In this document: piece by piece, positions 41,980-51,329 of the stretch
How the letters are laid out: every line of letters starts with the position of its first letter
How positions within the stretch are numbered: position 1 is the stretch's first letter
Assembly: GCA_964551335.1 (NCBI GenBank)
Contig: CAZKCO010000018.1
Coordinates: 45,727 to 109,726, forward strand
DNA from: Tunicatimonas sp964551335
GTDB lineage: Bacteria; Bacteroidota; Bacteroidia; Cytophagales; Cyclobacteriaceae
Direction of reading: 5' to 3'
Length of the DNA stretch: 64,000 bases
Translations under genes and position numbers: made by a program
The notes under the pieces: generated by a model
What the model saw: only the letters and a program-made list of their open reading frames with translations
What the model was told of the DNA's origin: nothing
Databases searched by the model: none

Positions 41980-42564
41980 CTATCCGTAGTACGGACTAAT
42001 CATCAGATATACGATTACCCCAGTGACCGATACGTACAACCATACCGGGTAGGCAAACTTTACAATCTTGCGATGCTGGGCAAACTTCTCAGTAATTGCG
42101 TAATAAAGAGCCAGTAGCACCAAAGGTACTACAACAATTGCCAGCCCGATGTGGGATAACAGAATAACTAAATAAACTGTGCGCATGATACCTAGTTCAG
42201 CCAACTCAGCCGCTGAAACCACTCCGTCGTTATCAATATCCCCGAACTTAGTAGACTCAGCCGCTCCGTGGTAGATCACGTAAGAAACGAGAAATATAGC
42301 CCCAAGCGTGAATGCCACAAGCATTGCCGTACGATGATAGTTGATCTTTTGTTGCTTGATAAATACTAGTCCCAGCACCAACGCTACCGAAGTAGTGGAA
42401 TTTAGAGCAGCATTCAAATGCGGCAAGAAGTATACCCAGTCTCCGGCAACCGCCATCTTGGTGGGCATAAATAATAGTACGGCTACCACCACCGGAATGG
42501 CTACCGACAAAATACCAATAATGATCAGGTATCGATTATCTTGAGTCGCTTGCATTTGTTTCAT
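41980..42564 (-). CDS. DUF420 (CtaM-like) membrane protein with EF-hand-like loop
   Basis: A 194-residue protein with five predicted helices, matching DUF420, whose CtaM members are needed for some aa3-type oxidases. Between helices 3 and 4 lies DIDNDGVVSAAEL, a typical EF-hand loop (DxDxDG, then acidic position 12), on the loop preceding the conserved LLSHIG. Its ATG lies 29 bases inside the upstream SCO-like gene. A calcium- or metal-dependent assembly step is speculation. The loop itself is plain to see. Confidence 0.85.
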   Translation of the reverse strand: MKQMQATQDNRYLIIIGILSVAIPVVVAVLLFMPTKMAVAGDWVYFLPHLNAALNSTTSVALVLGLVFIKQQKINYHRTAMLVAFTLGAIFLVSYVIYHGAAESTKFGDIDNDGVVSAAELAELGIMRTVYLVILLSHIGLAIVVVPLVLLALYYAITEKFAQHRKIVKFAYPVWLYVSVTGVIVYLMISPYYG

Positions 42565-43189
42565 TTACTTCTCTGGAATACAACAAAATTTTTATCTCGG
42601 CGATCAAACGGTCTACTTCCTCCGTCGAAGTTCCCTGATAGTATCCCCGAATCTGCCTCTGCTCATCTACCAATACAATCGTTTCTTCAATAGGTATAGC
42701 AGCCCGGGGAAGCACTAATTCGCACTGTAGAAACGAGGTTATATCCGCTTCGGTTCCTCCCAGTAGCGACCATCCCAATCGGTTTTGATTGAAAGTATTC
42801 ACAATCTGGTTTTGAGTACTCGCTGCGGTATCAGCAATGAATAGGAACTGAAGAAGCGTTTCAGGATCAAAAATATTTTGCAATCGGGATAACTCTTCAA
42901 GAAGGAATTGACAACGAGTATCGCAATCCGAAGGCAGTGGATATACTACTGTAAGCTTCTCAGAAATAGAGAGCGATCCCATTACCGGAGTTATCCCGTT
43001 CTGTTCTTCAGAGTAATTAATTTGGTGTACATTACTGCTAGGTTCACACTCCTGCAATGAATCAATACCATTCTCGTAGTATACCGGCACTGCGTAATGA
43101 CTGGTGCTGAAAAGCTCAAAAAAGAGCACAAAAAAAATCGGTATGGCTAGTAACAATAGCAGCAAACCGATTTTCTGAGATTTTCGCAT
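42536..43189 (-). CDS. Divergent SCO1/SenC-like thioredoxin-fold protein
   Basis: The start at MRKSQKIGLLLLLLAIPIFF gives a normal N-anchor, seven residues shorter than the longest reading. The 217-residue product fits the SCO thioredoxin fold: CDTRC (CxxxC copper motif, about 90-94), FLFIADT, then IVLVDEQRQIRGYYQG where SCO1 normally has HS-x-x-x-LLDPDGRL. The histidine copper ligand expected in that segment is not present (EETIVLVD instead), and an additional Cys occurs at FLQCELV. It may therefore be a thiol reductase rather than a metallochaperone. It overlaps DUF420 by 29 bp. Confidence 0.78.
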   Translation of the reverse strand: MRKSQKIGLLLLLLAIPIFFVLFFELFSTSHYAVPVYYENGIDSLQECEPSSNVHQINYSEEQNGITPVMGSLSISEKLTVVYPLPSDCDTRCQFLLEELSRLQNIFDPETLLQFLFIADTAASTQNQIVNTFNQNRLGWSLLGGTEADITSFLQCELVLPRAAIPIEETIVLVDEQRQIRGYYQGTSTEEVDRLIAEIKILLYSREVNETNASDSR

Positions 43190-43234
43190 GGATTTATCGT
43201 TTACCTCCAATAAGCAGAGATAAAGCGATAAAGT

Positions 43235-43564
43235 TTAGAACTTCAGCTCAAAAATTGATGACCCCTCCGCAATTAAGGCGATAATAAGCCAGATCACAAA
43301 GATTGTTGGGATGAGAATAGACCAAATCAATACTTTAACTTCACCTTTCAAGTGCATAAACTCGCCCACAATATAGAAGGCCTTCACCAAGGTGAGTGCC
43401 ACGAAAGTGAAGTATAATAGTGGCCCCCGCGGTAGTATATACGCTAACGCGAATTCTATTGCGGTTACAATTGCCAGAATACCTGCAATTCGCCAAAGCT
43501 GATTTATCTTCTTTTTATCTTTTGGTTGCACCGCAACCGTAGTAGCTTCATCTAATTGTGCCAT
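43235..43564 (-). CDS. Cytochrome c oxidase subunit IV family protein
   Basis: A 109-residue protein with a charged N-terminus and three helices (about 28-46, 50-68, 77-98). It resembles prokaryotic subunit IV (CyoD/CtaF type), which supports assembly and the CuB site, with a conserved EFMHLKGE between helices. It sits directly downstream of subunit III in the oxidase operon with a 24-base gap. No signal peptide is needed. Confidence 0.88.
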   Translation of the reverse strand: MAQLDEATTVAVQPKDKKKINQLWRIAGILAIVTAIEFALAYILPRGPLLYFTFVALTLVKAFYIVGEFMHLKGEVKVLIWSILIPTIFVIWLIIALIAEGSSIFELKF

Positions 43565-43588
43565 AAAGAATTGTATTAGTATCGCTTA

Positions 43589-44335
43589 TCAAATTAAGTA
43601 GAAGAACGTAAACACGAAGACCCAAACCAGATCAACAAAGTGCCAGTACAGTCCTACCTTCTCCACCATTTCGTAGTGTCCTCTACGTTCAAAAACCCCT
43701 ACTGTTGCCTGATAGAAAATAAGGAAATTCAGCATCACTCCACTAAATACATGAAATCCGTGAAAACCGGTAATGAAGAAGAACAAATCAGCAAACAACG
43801 GTGGTCCGTACTGATTCTGGGTGAGATTGGCTCCGTAGAAGATAGAACCGTCGGGCATTAAGCCACCTTCGTCGGTGCCATGAATGAAGTGAGACCATTC
43901 CCAAGCCTGGCAGCTTAAGAATGCAACTCCCCCCACCAGTGTCCAGAGCATCCATTTAACTACATCCTTACGGTCCATCCGGTGCCCAGCCTCAACTGCC
44001 AGCACCATAGTAACACTACTAAGAATTAGAATAAACGTCATAATCCCTACGAATACCAGCGGCAAAGATACTCCGTGTAGTAGCGGTACGGCATCAAATA
44101 CCTTTTCCGGAATTGGCCAGTATTCCTGAGAGAAAACAAAGTCTTCCACTGCCCCATCGTAAGCAGGCCAAGAATAGCGGATTAAAGCGTAGGAAATAAG
44201 AAGAGAAGAAAAAGTAAATGCATCCGAAAGAAGGAAGAACCACATCATCAGCTTGCCGTAGCTCGCATTTAGAGGAGCATTCCCTCCCCCCCATACGGTA
44301 CTCGCTTCTTCAACTTTAGTCGTTGTTGTTGCCAT
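43589..44335 (-). CDS. ctaE: Cytochrome c oxidase subunit III
   Basis: A 248-residue subunit with six or seven helices. Family signatures are WFFLLSDAFTFSSLLISYAL near the N-terminus, FFFITGFHGFHVFSGVML and WHFVDLVWVFVFTFFYLI at the C-terminus. Subunit III stabilises the proton-entry side of the oxidase. Unusually, a second subunit III-like gene lies just upstream (44392-45000). This longer copy, with the D-rich loop, is probably the one in the core enzyme. Confidence 0.93.
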   Translation of the reverse strand: MATTTTKVEEASTVWGGGNAPLNASYGKLMMWFFLLSDAFTFSSLLISYALIRYSWPAYDGAVEDFVFSQEYWPIPEKVFDAVPLLHGVSLPLVFVGIMTFILILSSVTMVLAVEAGHRMDRKDVVKWMLWTLVGGVAFLSCQAWEWSHFIHGTDEGGLMPDGSIFYGANLTQNQYGPPLFADLFFFITGFHGFHVFSGVMLNFLIFYQATVGVFERRGHYEMVEKVGLYWHFVDLVWVFVFTFFYLI

Positions 44336-44391
44336 AGAACTATTTGTATTTGTAAACCCGCTAACGGCCAGATATTATTCGCTGCTGCTAG

Positions 44392-45000
44392 TTAGCGATT
44401 GAGCAGCAAAAATAGAAATAAATATATCCAAAGTCCATCTAAAAAGTGCCAATAGGTTACGCACATCTCCAGAGTGTCCATTTGCTTGCTGTGCACCTTG
44501 TAGCGAAATGCTTTTACCAACACCACTACCAAGAAAATTAAGGCACTAACAATATGAAGTCCATGTACTCCGCTAATTACATACACAAAAGATCCTGCAG
44601 GATTACCTACAAAGAATACCTCCATGTCTACCAATGCTTCCCAGCTTACCAGTTGCCCAAATAAGAAGGCAATCCCTAACCCAAGCGTAATAGATAGGGC
44701 GATTTTTAATTGGTTAATCTGATCTTTTTTGGCAGCGTAGTAAGCCCAATGCATCGTTGCACTACTTAGCAAAATGATGCCGGCAGTTACCCAAAATAGA
44801 GTGGGCAACTCAAAATCCAACCAGTTTCCTTCCGCCCTACGGACAATATAAGCGCTGGTGAAGGCCGCAAAGATCATTACTACTGTAACGATAAACAACC
44901 ACAACGCAAATTTCTGAGGGTGCATGGACAGGGTTTGCTTAGGTTCTTCTACCCAGGAAACCTGTTGTAGCTCTTTTTCTATATTTAGTGATTTATCCAT
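44392..45000 (-). CDS. Second subunit III-type heme-copper oxidase protein
   Basis: A 202-residue paralogue of subunit III. Landmarks are GVHGLHIVSALIFLVVVLVK and YWHFLDGLWIYLFLFLLL. It is shorter than the neighbour and lacks its large N-terminal loop. Such tandem subunit III genes recur in Cytophagales ACIII-cox operons. The role of the second copy (assembly, or an alternative oxidase form) is unknown. The gap to the downstream gene is 56 bases and to the upstream gene 12. Confidence 0.9.
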   Translation of the reverse strand: MDKSLNIEKELQQVSWVEEPKQTLSMHPQKFALWLFIVTVVMIFAAFTSAYIVRRAEGNWLDFELPTLFWVTAGIILLSSATMHWAYYAAKKDQINQLKIALSITLGLGIAFLFGQLVSWEALVDMEVFFVGNPAGSFVYVISGVHGLHIVSALIFLVVVLVKAFRYKVHSKQMDTLEMCVTYWHFLDGLWIYLFLFLLLNR

Positions 45001-45012
45001 TGTTTACTTCAA

Positions 45013-45906
45013 TTATATTTTGTCGAGCAAATAAGCGATCTGCACCACCGGCAGATAAATAAATGACCCAAACATAATCCGAAGGGCAGTCTTTCGAGAA
45101 GTATCTACCATCAATCGGAATGTTTGTCCAAGAAACAATACTCCACAAATAGTAGCCACAATCGCCGAATCGATTCCGGCAATACCAAACTTGAGAGGCA
45201 GTAAACCTAGGGGTATTAAGAACAGCGTATAAGTCATAATCTGCACTGCCGATTGCATGGTTTTACCACCCTTGGAAGGCAGAAGCTTAAAACCAGCCCT
45301 ACTGTAATCTTCGTCAGCCACCCAGGCGATGGCCCAAAAGTGGGGAAATTGCCAGATAAACTGAATAGCAAAAATAATAAGCGCTTCGTGAGTGATAGCC
45401 CCGGTTACGGCAGTCCAACCTAGAAGAGGAGGCAATGCTCCCGGAAAAGCCCCAACTAATACGGCTATAGGACCTACTCTTTTTAACGGAGTATATACAA
45501 AACTATAGAGTATTAGCGATAGAAGTGCCAGCAATGTAGTGAGTAAATTGGTGAACTGACTAAGCAACAGCAAAGCAATTCCGCTAGTTATTAAGGCTAA
45601 ACCAATCACCTCGTTCACGCTGATCCGCCCAGTTGGAAGAGGTCGGTTCTTCGTACGAGACATCAGTTTATCATAATCCCGCTCAATAATCTGGTTGATA
45701 GCGGAAGAAGCTCCCGACAACAGAAAACCTCCAAGCAGCAGCATAGCCAGACTAAACCAATTTACCTGAGTAGGCGAAGCAAGCATGTAGCCAAACCCGG
45801 CGGAAAAAGCCACTAGCATTGATAGCCGAAGTTTAAATAGCTCGGCATAAACAGCTAACTTTTCGCTCAATTTAAATGAAACTTGGGTTCTTTCAGTAGC
45901 TAACAT
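45013..45906 (-). CDS. ctaB: Heme o synthase (protoheme IX farnesyltransferase)
   Basis: A 297-residue polytopic prenyltransferase that adds the farnesyl chain to heme B. The catalytic segments NQIIERDYDKLMSRTKNRPL (Nx3Dx3D, residues about 66-85) and YSRAGFKLLP plus the helical bundle match the UbiA/CtaB family. The ATG overlaps the CtaA-family stop by about 14 bp. It precedes the two subunit III genes, so heme and protein supply are co-regulated. Confidence 0.95.
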   Translation of the reverse strand: MLATERTQVSFKLSEKLAVYAELFKLRLSMLVAFSAGFGYMLASPTQVNWFSLAMLLLGGFLLSGASSAINQIIERDYDKLMSRTKNRPLPTGRISVNEVIGLALITSGIALLLLSQFTNLLTTLLALLSLILYSFVYTPLKRVGPIAVLVGAFPGALPPLLGWTAVTGAITHEALIIFAIQFIWQFPHFWAIAWVADEDYSRAGFKLLPSKGGKTMQSAVQIMTYTLFLIPLGLLPLKFGIAGIDSAIVATICGVLFLGQTFRLMVDTSRKTALRIMFGSFIYLPVVQIAYLLDKI

Positions 45907-46996
45907 ATTGGTGCGATTCCTGCGTGGATTTGTTGATGCCTCTAGGCACTGATATTAGACCTAACAGTAAATAAAACTGGATACCAAAGGCAACCGTAGC
46001 AAATAGTAGGTGAATCGGCTGTGCCGCTCGGGGAATACCAAAATAAGCCATAACTGCACCAGATACCACTTCTAATCCAATAACTACTACTAATATCAAA
46101 CTCCACTTCGTTAAGTTTCCGGATATTCCAAAACGTTGGTAAATCAATGCTGCCACAATTAGGTGCAGTGCTACCACCAGAAATGATAATGACCGATGGA
46201 TGGTAAATACACTTCCTAAGGCGTCAATCCAACCCTGCCGATTTTCCTCACCCAGCGTCTTGGCAATTATATCTACCGATTCCCGAACCTGAGTTCCCAG
46301 AGCTATCTGAGCTAGCGTAAGCAGCAGTAAGAATATCACCAATCCGCTAACTGGCCAAGATGCTTTTAATTTCCAACCTTCACTATTTTCTGAGCTTTTG
46401 GCTCGATAGGCGACATAAATCAAAAGACAGACGATAATTAATGCCAACAGCATATGAAAGGTAATCATACCTGGTAACAAATTAGTAGATACAACTAAGG
46501 AACCAACCCAACCCTGAAAACCTACCAGGATTACCGCACTGAAGGATGTGATAGTCAGTACAGGATCAGTTTTCCAGAACCGTAAAGAGGCGGTGAAGGT
46601 AACAAACACCAACAAACCGATTACGGCACCGATGAGCCGATTTACGTATTCAATCCAAGTTTTGGTCGCATTAAAATCTGCTTCCTCCCGGATAGATTCG
46701 TCGTGTTCAACCTGATAAGCCAGATCAGTAAAACCTAACTTTTCAAGGTAACTAGCTAAGCGACTGTTCTTTTGAACTCGCTGTTCAGAATAGACATCTT
46801 TGTAATCAGCAGGTAGCTGGCTAACTTCAGTAGGGGGAACCCAACTGCCAAAGCATTTGGGCCAGTCGGGGCACCCCATTCCAGAACCGGTGCTTCGCAC
46901 AATTCCACCTACCAAAATAAGTAGATAAACGGCGATTACAGTTGTAATGCTTAGCTTCTGAAATAGTCTGTAGTTGTTATTTTGCGTTAGGCTCAT
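45893..46996 (-). CDS. ctaA: Heme A synthase, COX15/CtaA family
   Basis: Converts heme O to heme A. The 367-residue product starting MSLTQNNNY has about eight helices, with STGSGMGCPDWPKCFGSW giving the conserved Cys pair and histidines FHMLLALI, TIHRSLSF, LHLIVA and QPIHLLFA as heme ligands. The start at 46996 is preferred over the longer basic reading. It lies 20 bases inside the end of the subunit I gene, an overlap that couples them. Confidence 0.93.
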   Translation of the reverse strand: MSLTQNNNYRLFQKLSITTVIAVYLLILVGGIVRSTGSGMGCPDWPKCFGSWVPPTEVSQLPADYKDVYSEQRVQKNSRLASYLEKLGFTDLAYQVEHDESIREEADFNATKTWIEYVNRLIGAVIGLLVFVTFTASLRFWKTDPVLTITSFSAVILVGFQGWVGSLVVSTNLLPGMITFHMLLALIIVCLLIYVAYRAKSSENSEGWKLKASWPVSGLVIFLLLLTLAQIALGTQVRESVDIIAKTLGEENRQGWIDALGSVFTIHRSLSFLVVALHLIVAALIYQRFGISGNLTKWSLILVVVIGLEVVSGAVMAYFGIPRAAQPIHLLFATVAFGIQFYLLLGLISVPRGINKSTQESHQYVSY

Positions 46997-48857
46997 CCAT
47001 TTTCTCCGTCTTCTCACCCTCTCGCTCAATACCAATCATTTCGTTTTCATAAGGCAAGTTTGACTCAGGAGTTTCAGAGAATGGAACATTCTGAGGAATA
47101 TAATCTTCCGGAGCTCCCGGCTTACTATAGTCGTAGGGCCAACGATACACAGTTGGAATTTCACCAGGCCAGTTTCCGTGCCCGGGATTGCGAGGCGTAG
47201 TCCACTCCAGCGTATTCGACTTCCAGGGATTTAACGGTGCCAAACGGCCTCGGAAAATGCTGTAGAAGAAGTTATAAGCGAAAATTAACTGTCCACCAAA
47301 CGTGAGTATAGCCGCAATTGTGATAAACATATTCAGATCAGCAAAGGCTCCAAACGGATCAAAGGTCGTGAATGAATAGTAACGCCGAGGGAATCCTGCT
47401 ATGCCGATATAGTGCATCGGGAAAAATACCATATAGACCCCGATAAACGTCATCCAGAAGTGAACATAACCTAAACCCTTATCCATCATTCGGCCAAACA
47501 TTTTCGGGAACCAGTGATAGACCCCAGCCATTAATCCGAAGAAGGATGCACTACCCATTACCAAGTGGAAGTGGGCTACTACAAAGTAGGTATCGTGAAG
47601 TTGTATATCGATGGCAGAGTTCCCTAAGAAGATCCCCGTAAGTCCCCCCGAAATAAACACCGAAACCAGGCCAATGGAAAACATCATGGCTGTGGTAAAG
47701 CGAATATTTCCTTTCCACAACGTAGTTAAGTAATTAAATACTTTCACTGCCGAAGGCACTGCAATAATTAGTGTCAGAAACATGAAGATAGATCCCAAAA
47801 AAGGATTTAGTCCTGATACGAACATATGATGCGCCCACACTACGAATGATAGTATCGTAATACCTAACATAGAACCCACCATGGCCCGATAACCAAAGAT
47901 CGGTTTACGTGCATTGGTAGCGATAATTTCAGAGGTGATACCTAATGCAGGTAGCAGTACAATGTATACTTCAGGATGCCCCAGGAACCAAAACAAGTGC
48001 TGATACAGAATGGGACTACCACCGATATTCGGTAGAGCCTCACCGTTGATAAAAATCTCAGCAAGATAGAAGCTGGTACCAAAGCTACGATCAAAGATAA
48101 GTAGCAAAGCTGCTGCAACTAATACTGGAAATGATAAAAGACCGATAATAGCGGTCAGGAAGAACGCCCAGATTGTCAATGGCAACCGAGCGAAAGACAT
48201 ACCTTTAGTCCGTAAGTTGATCACGGTGGTAATGTAGTTAATCCCCCCCAGTAGTGTAGATGCAATAAAGAATACCATTGCCACTAACCAGAGGGTCATT
48301 CCTAATCCAGACCCTTGAATAGCTTGAGGCAATGCACTTAATGGCGGATAAACTACCCAACCACCCGCAGCAGGACCGGTTTCTAAGAAAAGTGATGAAA
48401 GCATAACCATACTGGCTAAGAAGAAGAACCAGTACGATAGCATATTCATGAAACCTGATGCCATATCACGGGCACCAATTTGCAGTGGTATCAGAAAGTT
48501 ACTGAATGTACCACTCAAACCGGCGGTAAGCACGAAGAAAACCATGATGGTTCCGTGCATGGTAACCATTGCCAAGTAAAATTCAGGGTCTAAACTTCCG
48601 GTTTCCGAAATCCAGTCGCCCAAAATAGGTCGTAAAAAACCCATATCCATTTCAGGAAACCCTAACTGAAGCCGGAAGAAAATTGAGAGTAAACCACCGA
48701 TAAAAGCCCACAATATCCCGGTAATCAGGAACTGCTTTGCAATCATTTTGTGGTCAGTACTGAATACGTAGGTGGTAATAAAATTACCGTGGTGCTCGTC
48801 GTGATGATCGTGGCCGTGTTCTTGCTCTACTGCATGTTCAATATTTGCCGTCGCCAT
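46977..48857 (-). CDS. ctaD: Cytochrome c oxidase subunit I (aa3-type)
   Basis: A 626-residue subunit with 12 helices. Key ligands are visible: heme a His101 (MVTMHGTIM) and His431, CuB His294/Tyr298 (GHPEVYI), His343-His344 (WAHHMF), and heme a3 His429 (HDTYFVVAHFHLV). Glu296 in GHPEV indicates an A-type enzyme with a D channel (DMASG at 131). The N-terminus is His-rich (EHGHDHHDEHHG), which may bind copper or be a simple linker. It is the catalytic core of the operon, with the canonical order II-I-CtaA-CtaB-III. Confidence 0.97.
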   Translation of the reverse strand: MATANIEHAVEQEHGHDHHDEHHGNFITTYVFSTDHKMIAKQFLITGILWAFIGGLLSIFFRLQLGFPEMDMGFLRPILGDWISETGSLDPEFYLAMVTMHGTIMVFFVLTAGLSGTFSNFLIPLQIGARDMASGFMNMLSYWFFFLASMVMLSSLFLETGPAAGGWVVYPPLSALPQAIQGSGLGMTLWLVAMVFFIASTLLGGINYITTVINLRTKGMSFARLPLTIWAFFLTAIIGLLSFPVLVAAALLLIFDRSFGTSFYLAEIFINGEALPNIGGSPILYQHLFWFLGHPEVYIVLLPALGITSEIIATNARKPIFGYRAMVGSMLGITILSFVVWAHHMFVSGLNPFLGSIFMFLTLIIAVPSAVKVFNYLTTLWKGNIRFTTAMMFSIGLVSVFISGGLTGIFLGNSAIDIQLHDTYFVVAHFHLVMGSASFFGLMAGVYHWFPKMFGRMMDKGLGYVHFWMTFIGVYMVFFPMHYIGIAGFPRRYYSFTTFDPFGAFADLNMFITIAAILTFGGQLIFAYNFFYSIFRGRLAPLNPWKSNTLEWTTPRNPGHGNWPGEIPTVYRWPYDYSKPGAPEDYIPQNVPFSETPESNLPYENEMIGIEREGEKTEKMDEPNAK

Positions 48858-48881
48858 ATTATTGTTTTCGTAAGCGTTTTC

Positions 48882-49958
48882 TTAGTTAATCTTTTCTTGC
48901 TCCACATTGTTTTGCTCTTCGGGCAAATCCATGCCCGCACTAATCACTGCCAGTTCTTTCAAGTCGCTGGGGACTTTTGCCAAGTAATCAGGATTACCTT
49001 GTAACCAAGGCTGTTTACCAGCTTTCCAAGCCTCATAATCGGCTGGTTCGTCTACTATTAGACGCAGACGCATAGAGAAGTGACCTCGTCCGCAAACCTC
49101 AGTACAGAATACATTATAGTTGTAATCAGGATCTCCAGTTTCTTCCCGCATTTCAGCCGTAGTTTTAGTTGCTACAAAGTGAAAACGAGTGGGCATGCCA
49201 GGAACTGCATCCTGTTTTAGTCGAAACTCAGGAACGTATACACTATGCAATACATCACGAGCTCTGATCTTAAATAATACCGGTTTTCCTTTGGGAACAT
49301 GAATCTCCGTAGTTGAGGTAAAGTCGTCAAACGACGCTTTATCGGTAAAATCCATTCCCCAAATGTTTTCCGCATCTATTAAGCGATAATCATAATTACC
49401 CAGCTGACCATCCGTACCAGGATACCTTACCGTCCAGCCGAATTGATATCCCAGAATCTCAATTACTTCCGAATCATCAGGAGCCTTCTCGGTAATATCG
49501 GTCCAGGCCTTCCAGCCAGAAAACACCAGAATTGAAAGCACAATAGCTGGAATAACCGTCCAAATCACTTCCAGTTTACTATTGTCTGGGTAGAATAAGG
49601 CTTTCTTGGTTTCTTTAAATTGGTAACGATAAGAAAAGTAAAATAATAATATGTGCGTTAGTATAAAGATAAATCCGGTTACCGCCATTGTAATCCAGAA
49701 CAACCGGTCAGTGACCACTCCGTGCTCCGAGGCAACCGGAGGATCATATTTATCAAATTCACCAACCGAATACCAAACCATCAAACCTCCCATTATTATC
49801 AGGAAAGCCAGAAAAAGCATTGCGTTCACTCCGTTGCCGGTTGAAGCATACTTTTTATCGGTACCGCGCGCTACATTCACTAATCTTAGAATCCTCATTA
49901 TAGTGAAGAGGATCACTAGGAAAAGTACGATTCCAACTACAATCAAAAATTGAATCAT
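48882..49958 (-). CDS. ctaC: Cytochrome c oxidase subunit II
   Basis: A 358-residue subunit with CuA: DVLHSVYVP (His), CTEVCGRGHFSMRLR (Cys, Cys, His, Met). Four N-terminal helices are predicted (about 2-22, 43-63, 88-112, 130-150), two more than the usual hairpin. No C-terminal cytochrome c follows CuA, so this is aa3 rather than caa3, and electrons must arrive via a separate c-type heme, presumably from the ACIII hemes encoded upstream. It follows ActF by 21 bp. Confidence 0.95.
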   Translation of the reverse strand: MIQFLIVVGIVLFLVILFTIMRILRLVNVARGTDKKYASTGNGVNAMLFLAFLIIMGGLMVWYSVGEFDKYDPPVASEHGVVTDRLFWITMAVTGFIFILTHILLFYFSYRYQFKETKKALFYPDNSKLEVIWTVIPAIVLSILVFSGWKAWTDITEKAPDDSEVIEILGYQFGWTVRYPGTDGQLGNYDYRLIDAENIWGMDFTDKASFDDFTSTTEIHVPKGKPVLFKIRARDVLHSVYVPEFRLKQDAVPGMPTRFHFVATKTTAEMREETGDPDYNYNVFCTEVCGRGHFSMRLRLIVDEPADYEAWKAGKQPWLQGNPDYLAKVPSDLKELAVISAGMDLPEEQNNVEQEKIN

Positions 49959-49979
49959 ATACGTAAATTTATCAACTCA

Positions 49980-51305
49980 TTAAGTGTGATGATGTAAACT
50001 CTCTTGCAACATTGGATGGTTACGAGCAATCAGGGGTGCTTTAGCTAAGTTGCCAAGTACAACGAATAGGAAAGCAGCCAGATAGACCATCGCTAACCCT
50101 ATTTCCATTATTCCTAAATTTCCGTTTTCTTTCAAGACTCCCGGTGTGACCATCAGGTAAAAGTCCAGCCAGTGCCCGACTAGCACTACGGTGCAAACCA
50201 CTTTGATGAATATGGTATGCCGCTTCGAATCTCTCGTCATAAAAACGAGGAAGGGAAAGAAGAAGTTCATGATCAAATTGATGAAAAAGATCGGCGAATA
50301 ATAGTCGCTACTTAGTCTTTCCACAAAGTAAATTGACTCTTCTGGAATGTTAGCATAGTAGATCAACAGGAACTGGCTAAACCACACATATGTCCAGAAA
50401 ATACTAAAGGCAAAAATGAATTTTCCTAGATCATGCAAGTGACTGGAATTAATGACAGTCAGGTAACCTGCCTCTCGCAGCAGAACAACCATTAATGTAA
50501 TAGCAGCTAGTCCGGAGACAAACCAACTGGCAAAAACATACCAGCCGAACATCGTACTAAACCAGTGGGTGTCAATAGACAGGACCCAATCCCAGGCAGA
50601 AGTAGAAGAGGTGATGGCAAATAAAATGATAAAGATGGTTGAGTACTTTATCATCTTGTTGTAATGCGATAGTCCACCTAACTCATCTTCGGCTAACGAT
50701 TCTTTGCGAATATATCGGTAGGCCATATACCAGATCACAAAGTAAAGCACCATCCGGGCCAGGTAAAAAGGAATATTAAGGTAGGCGTGTTTGCCGGCGA
50801 TAATCGCATCGTAGCGAGGATCGGCCTCATCGTATAAATAGCTGTGAGTCCAGTGAAACAGGTTACTATGGGCTAACCAAGCTACAACAAATACTACTAA
50901 CATTAACACACCCGCGTAAGGCAACCAAGCTCCAAACGCTTCAGGTACCCGCTTAATAACGACAGACCAACCAGCCTGCGCAGCGTACTGAAAAGCGACA
51001 AAGAATAAGCCTATAACGGCTAACCCGGTGAAGTAAACGTTGTTGATCCACAAATTGGTAAACACCCGCTCGTACCAGTGAAATTCACCATGATGCTCAC
51101 CGGCACCGTGGGCCCCTTCAGCAGCGGCTCCCGCAACTTCTGCTTCGTGTCCGTGGGCAGCACCACCCCAAATCATAAGGTATAGCACTCCTAACACAAA
51201 CAAGATAGCGCCAACACCACCAATAATTGTTAGTTGCTTTTTAATTCCGCTAGTGAATTGAAACCGTTCGTCGGGTATGGTTTCAGTATGTAATTCAGTC
51301 GCCAT
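49980..51305 (-). CDS. actF: Alternative Complex III subunit ActF
   Basis: A 441-residue ten-helix protein of the quinol:cytochrome c oxidoreductase ActF/NrfD-like family. Landmarks are YERVFTNLWINNVYFTGLAV, STSAWDWVLSIDTHWFSTMF and HDLGKFIFAFSIFWTYVWFSQFLL. In the ACIII complex ActC and ActF form the membrane part that handles menaquinol. The N-terminal loop is His/Ala-rich (HGHEAEVAGAAAEGAHGAGEHH). Start and order match the act operon. Confidence 0.93.
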   Translation of the reverse strand: MATELHTETIPDERFQFTSGIKKQLTIIGGVGAILFVLGVLYLMIWGGAAHGHEAEVAGAAAEGAHGAGEHHGEFHWYERVFTNLWINNVYFTGLAVIGLFFVAFQYAAQAGWSVVIKRVPEAFGAWLPYAGVLMLVVFVVAWLAHSNLFHWTHSYLYDEADPRYDAIIAGKHAYLNIPFYLARMVLYFVIWYMAYRYIRKESLAEDELGGLSHYNKMIKYSTIFIILFAITSSTSAWDWVLSIDTHWFSTMFGWYVFASWFVSGLAAITLMVVLLREAGYLTVINSSHLHDLGKFIFAFSIFWTYVWFSQFLLIYYANIPEESIYFVERLSSDYYSPIFFINLIMNFFFPFLVFMTRDSKRHTIFIKVVCTVVLVGHWLDFYLMVTPGVLKENGNLGIMEIGLAMVYLAAFLFVVLGNLAKAPLIARNHPMLQESLHHHT

Positions 51306-51329
51306 GTGCGTATTTCAGTAGTTGGTCAA

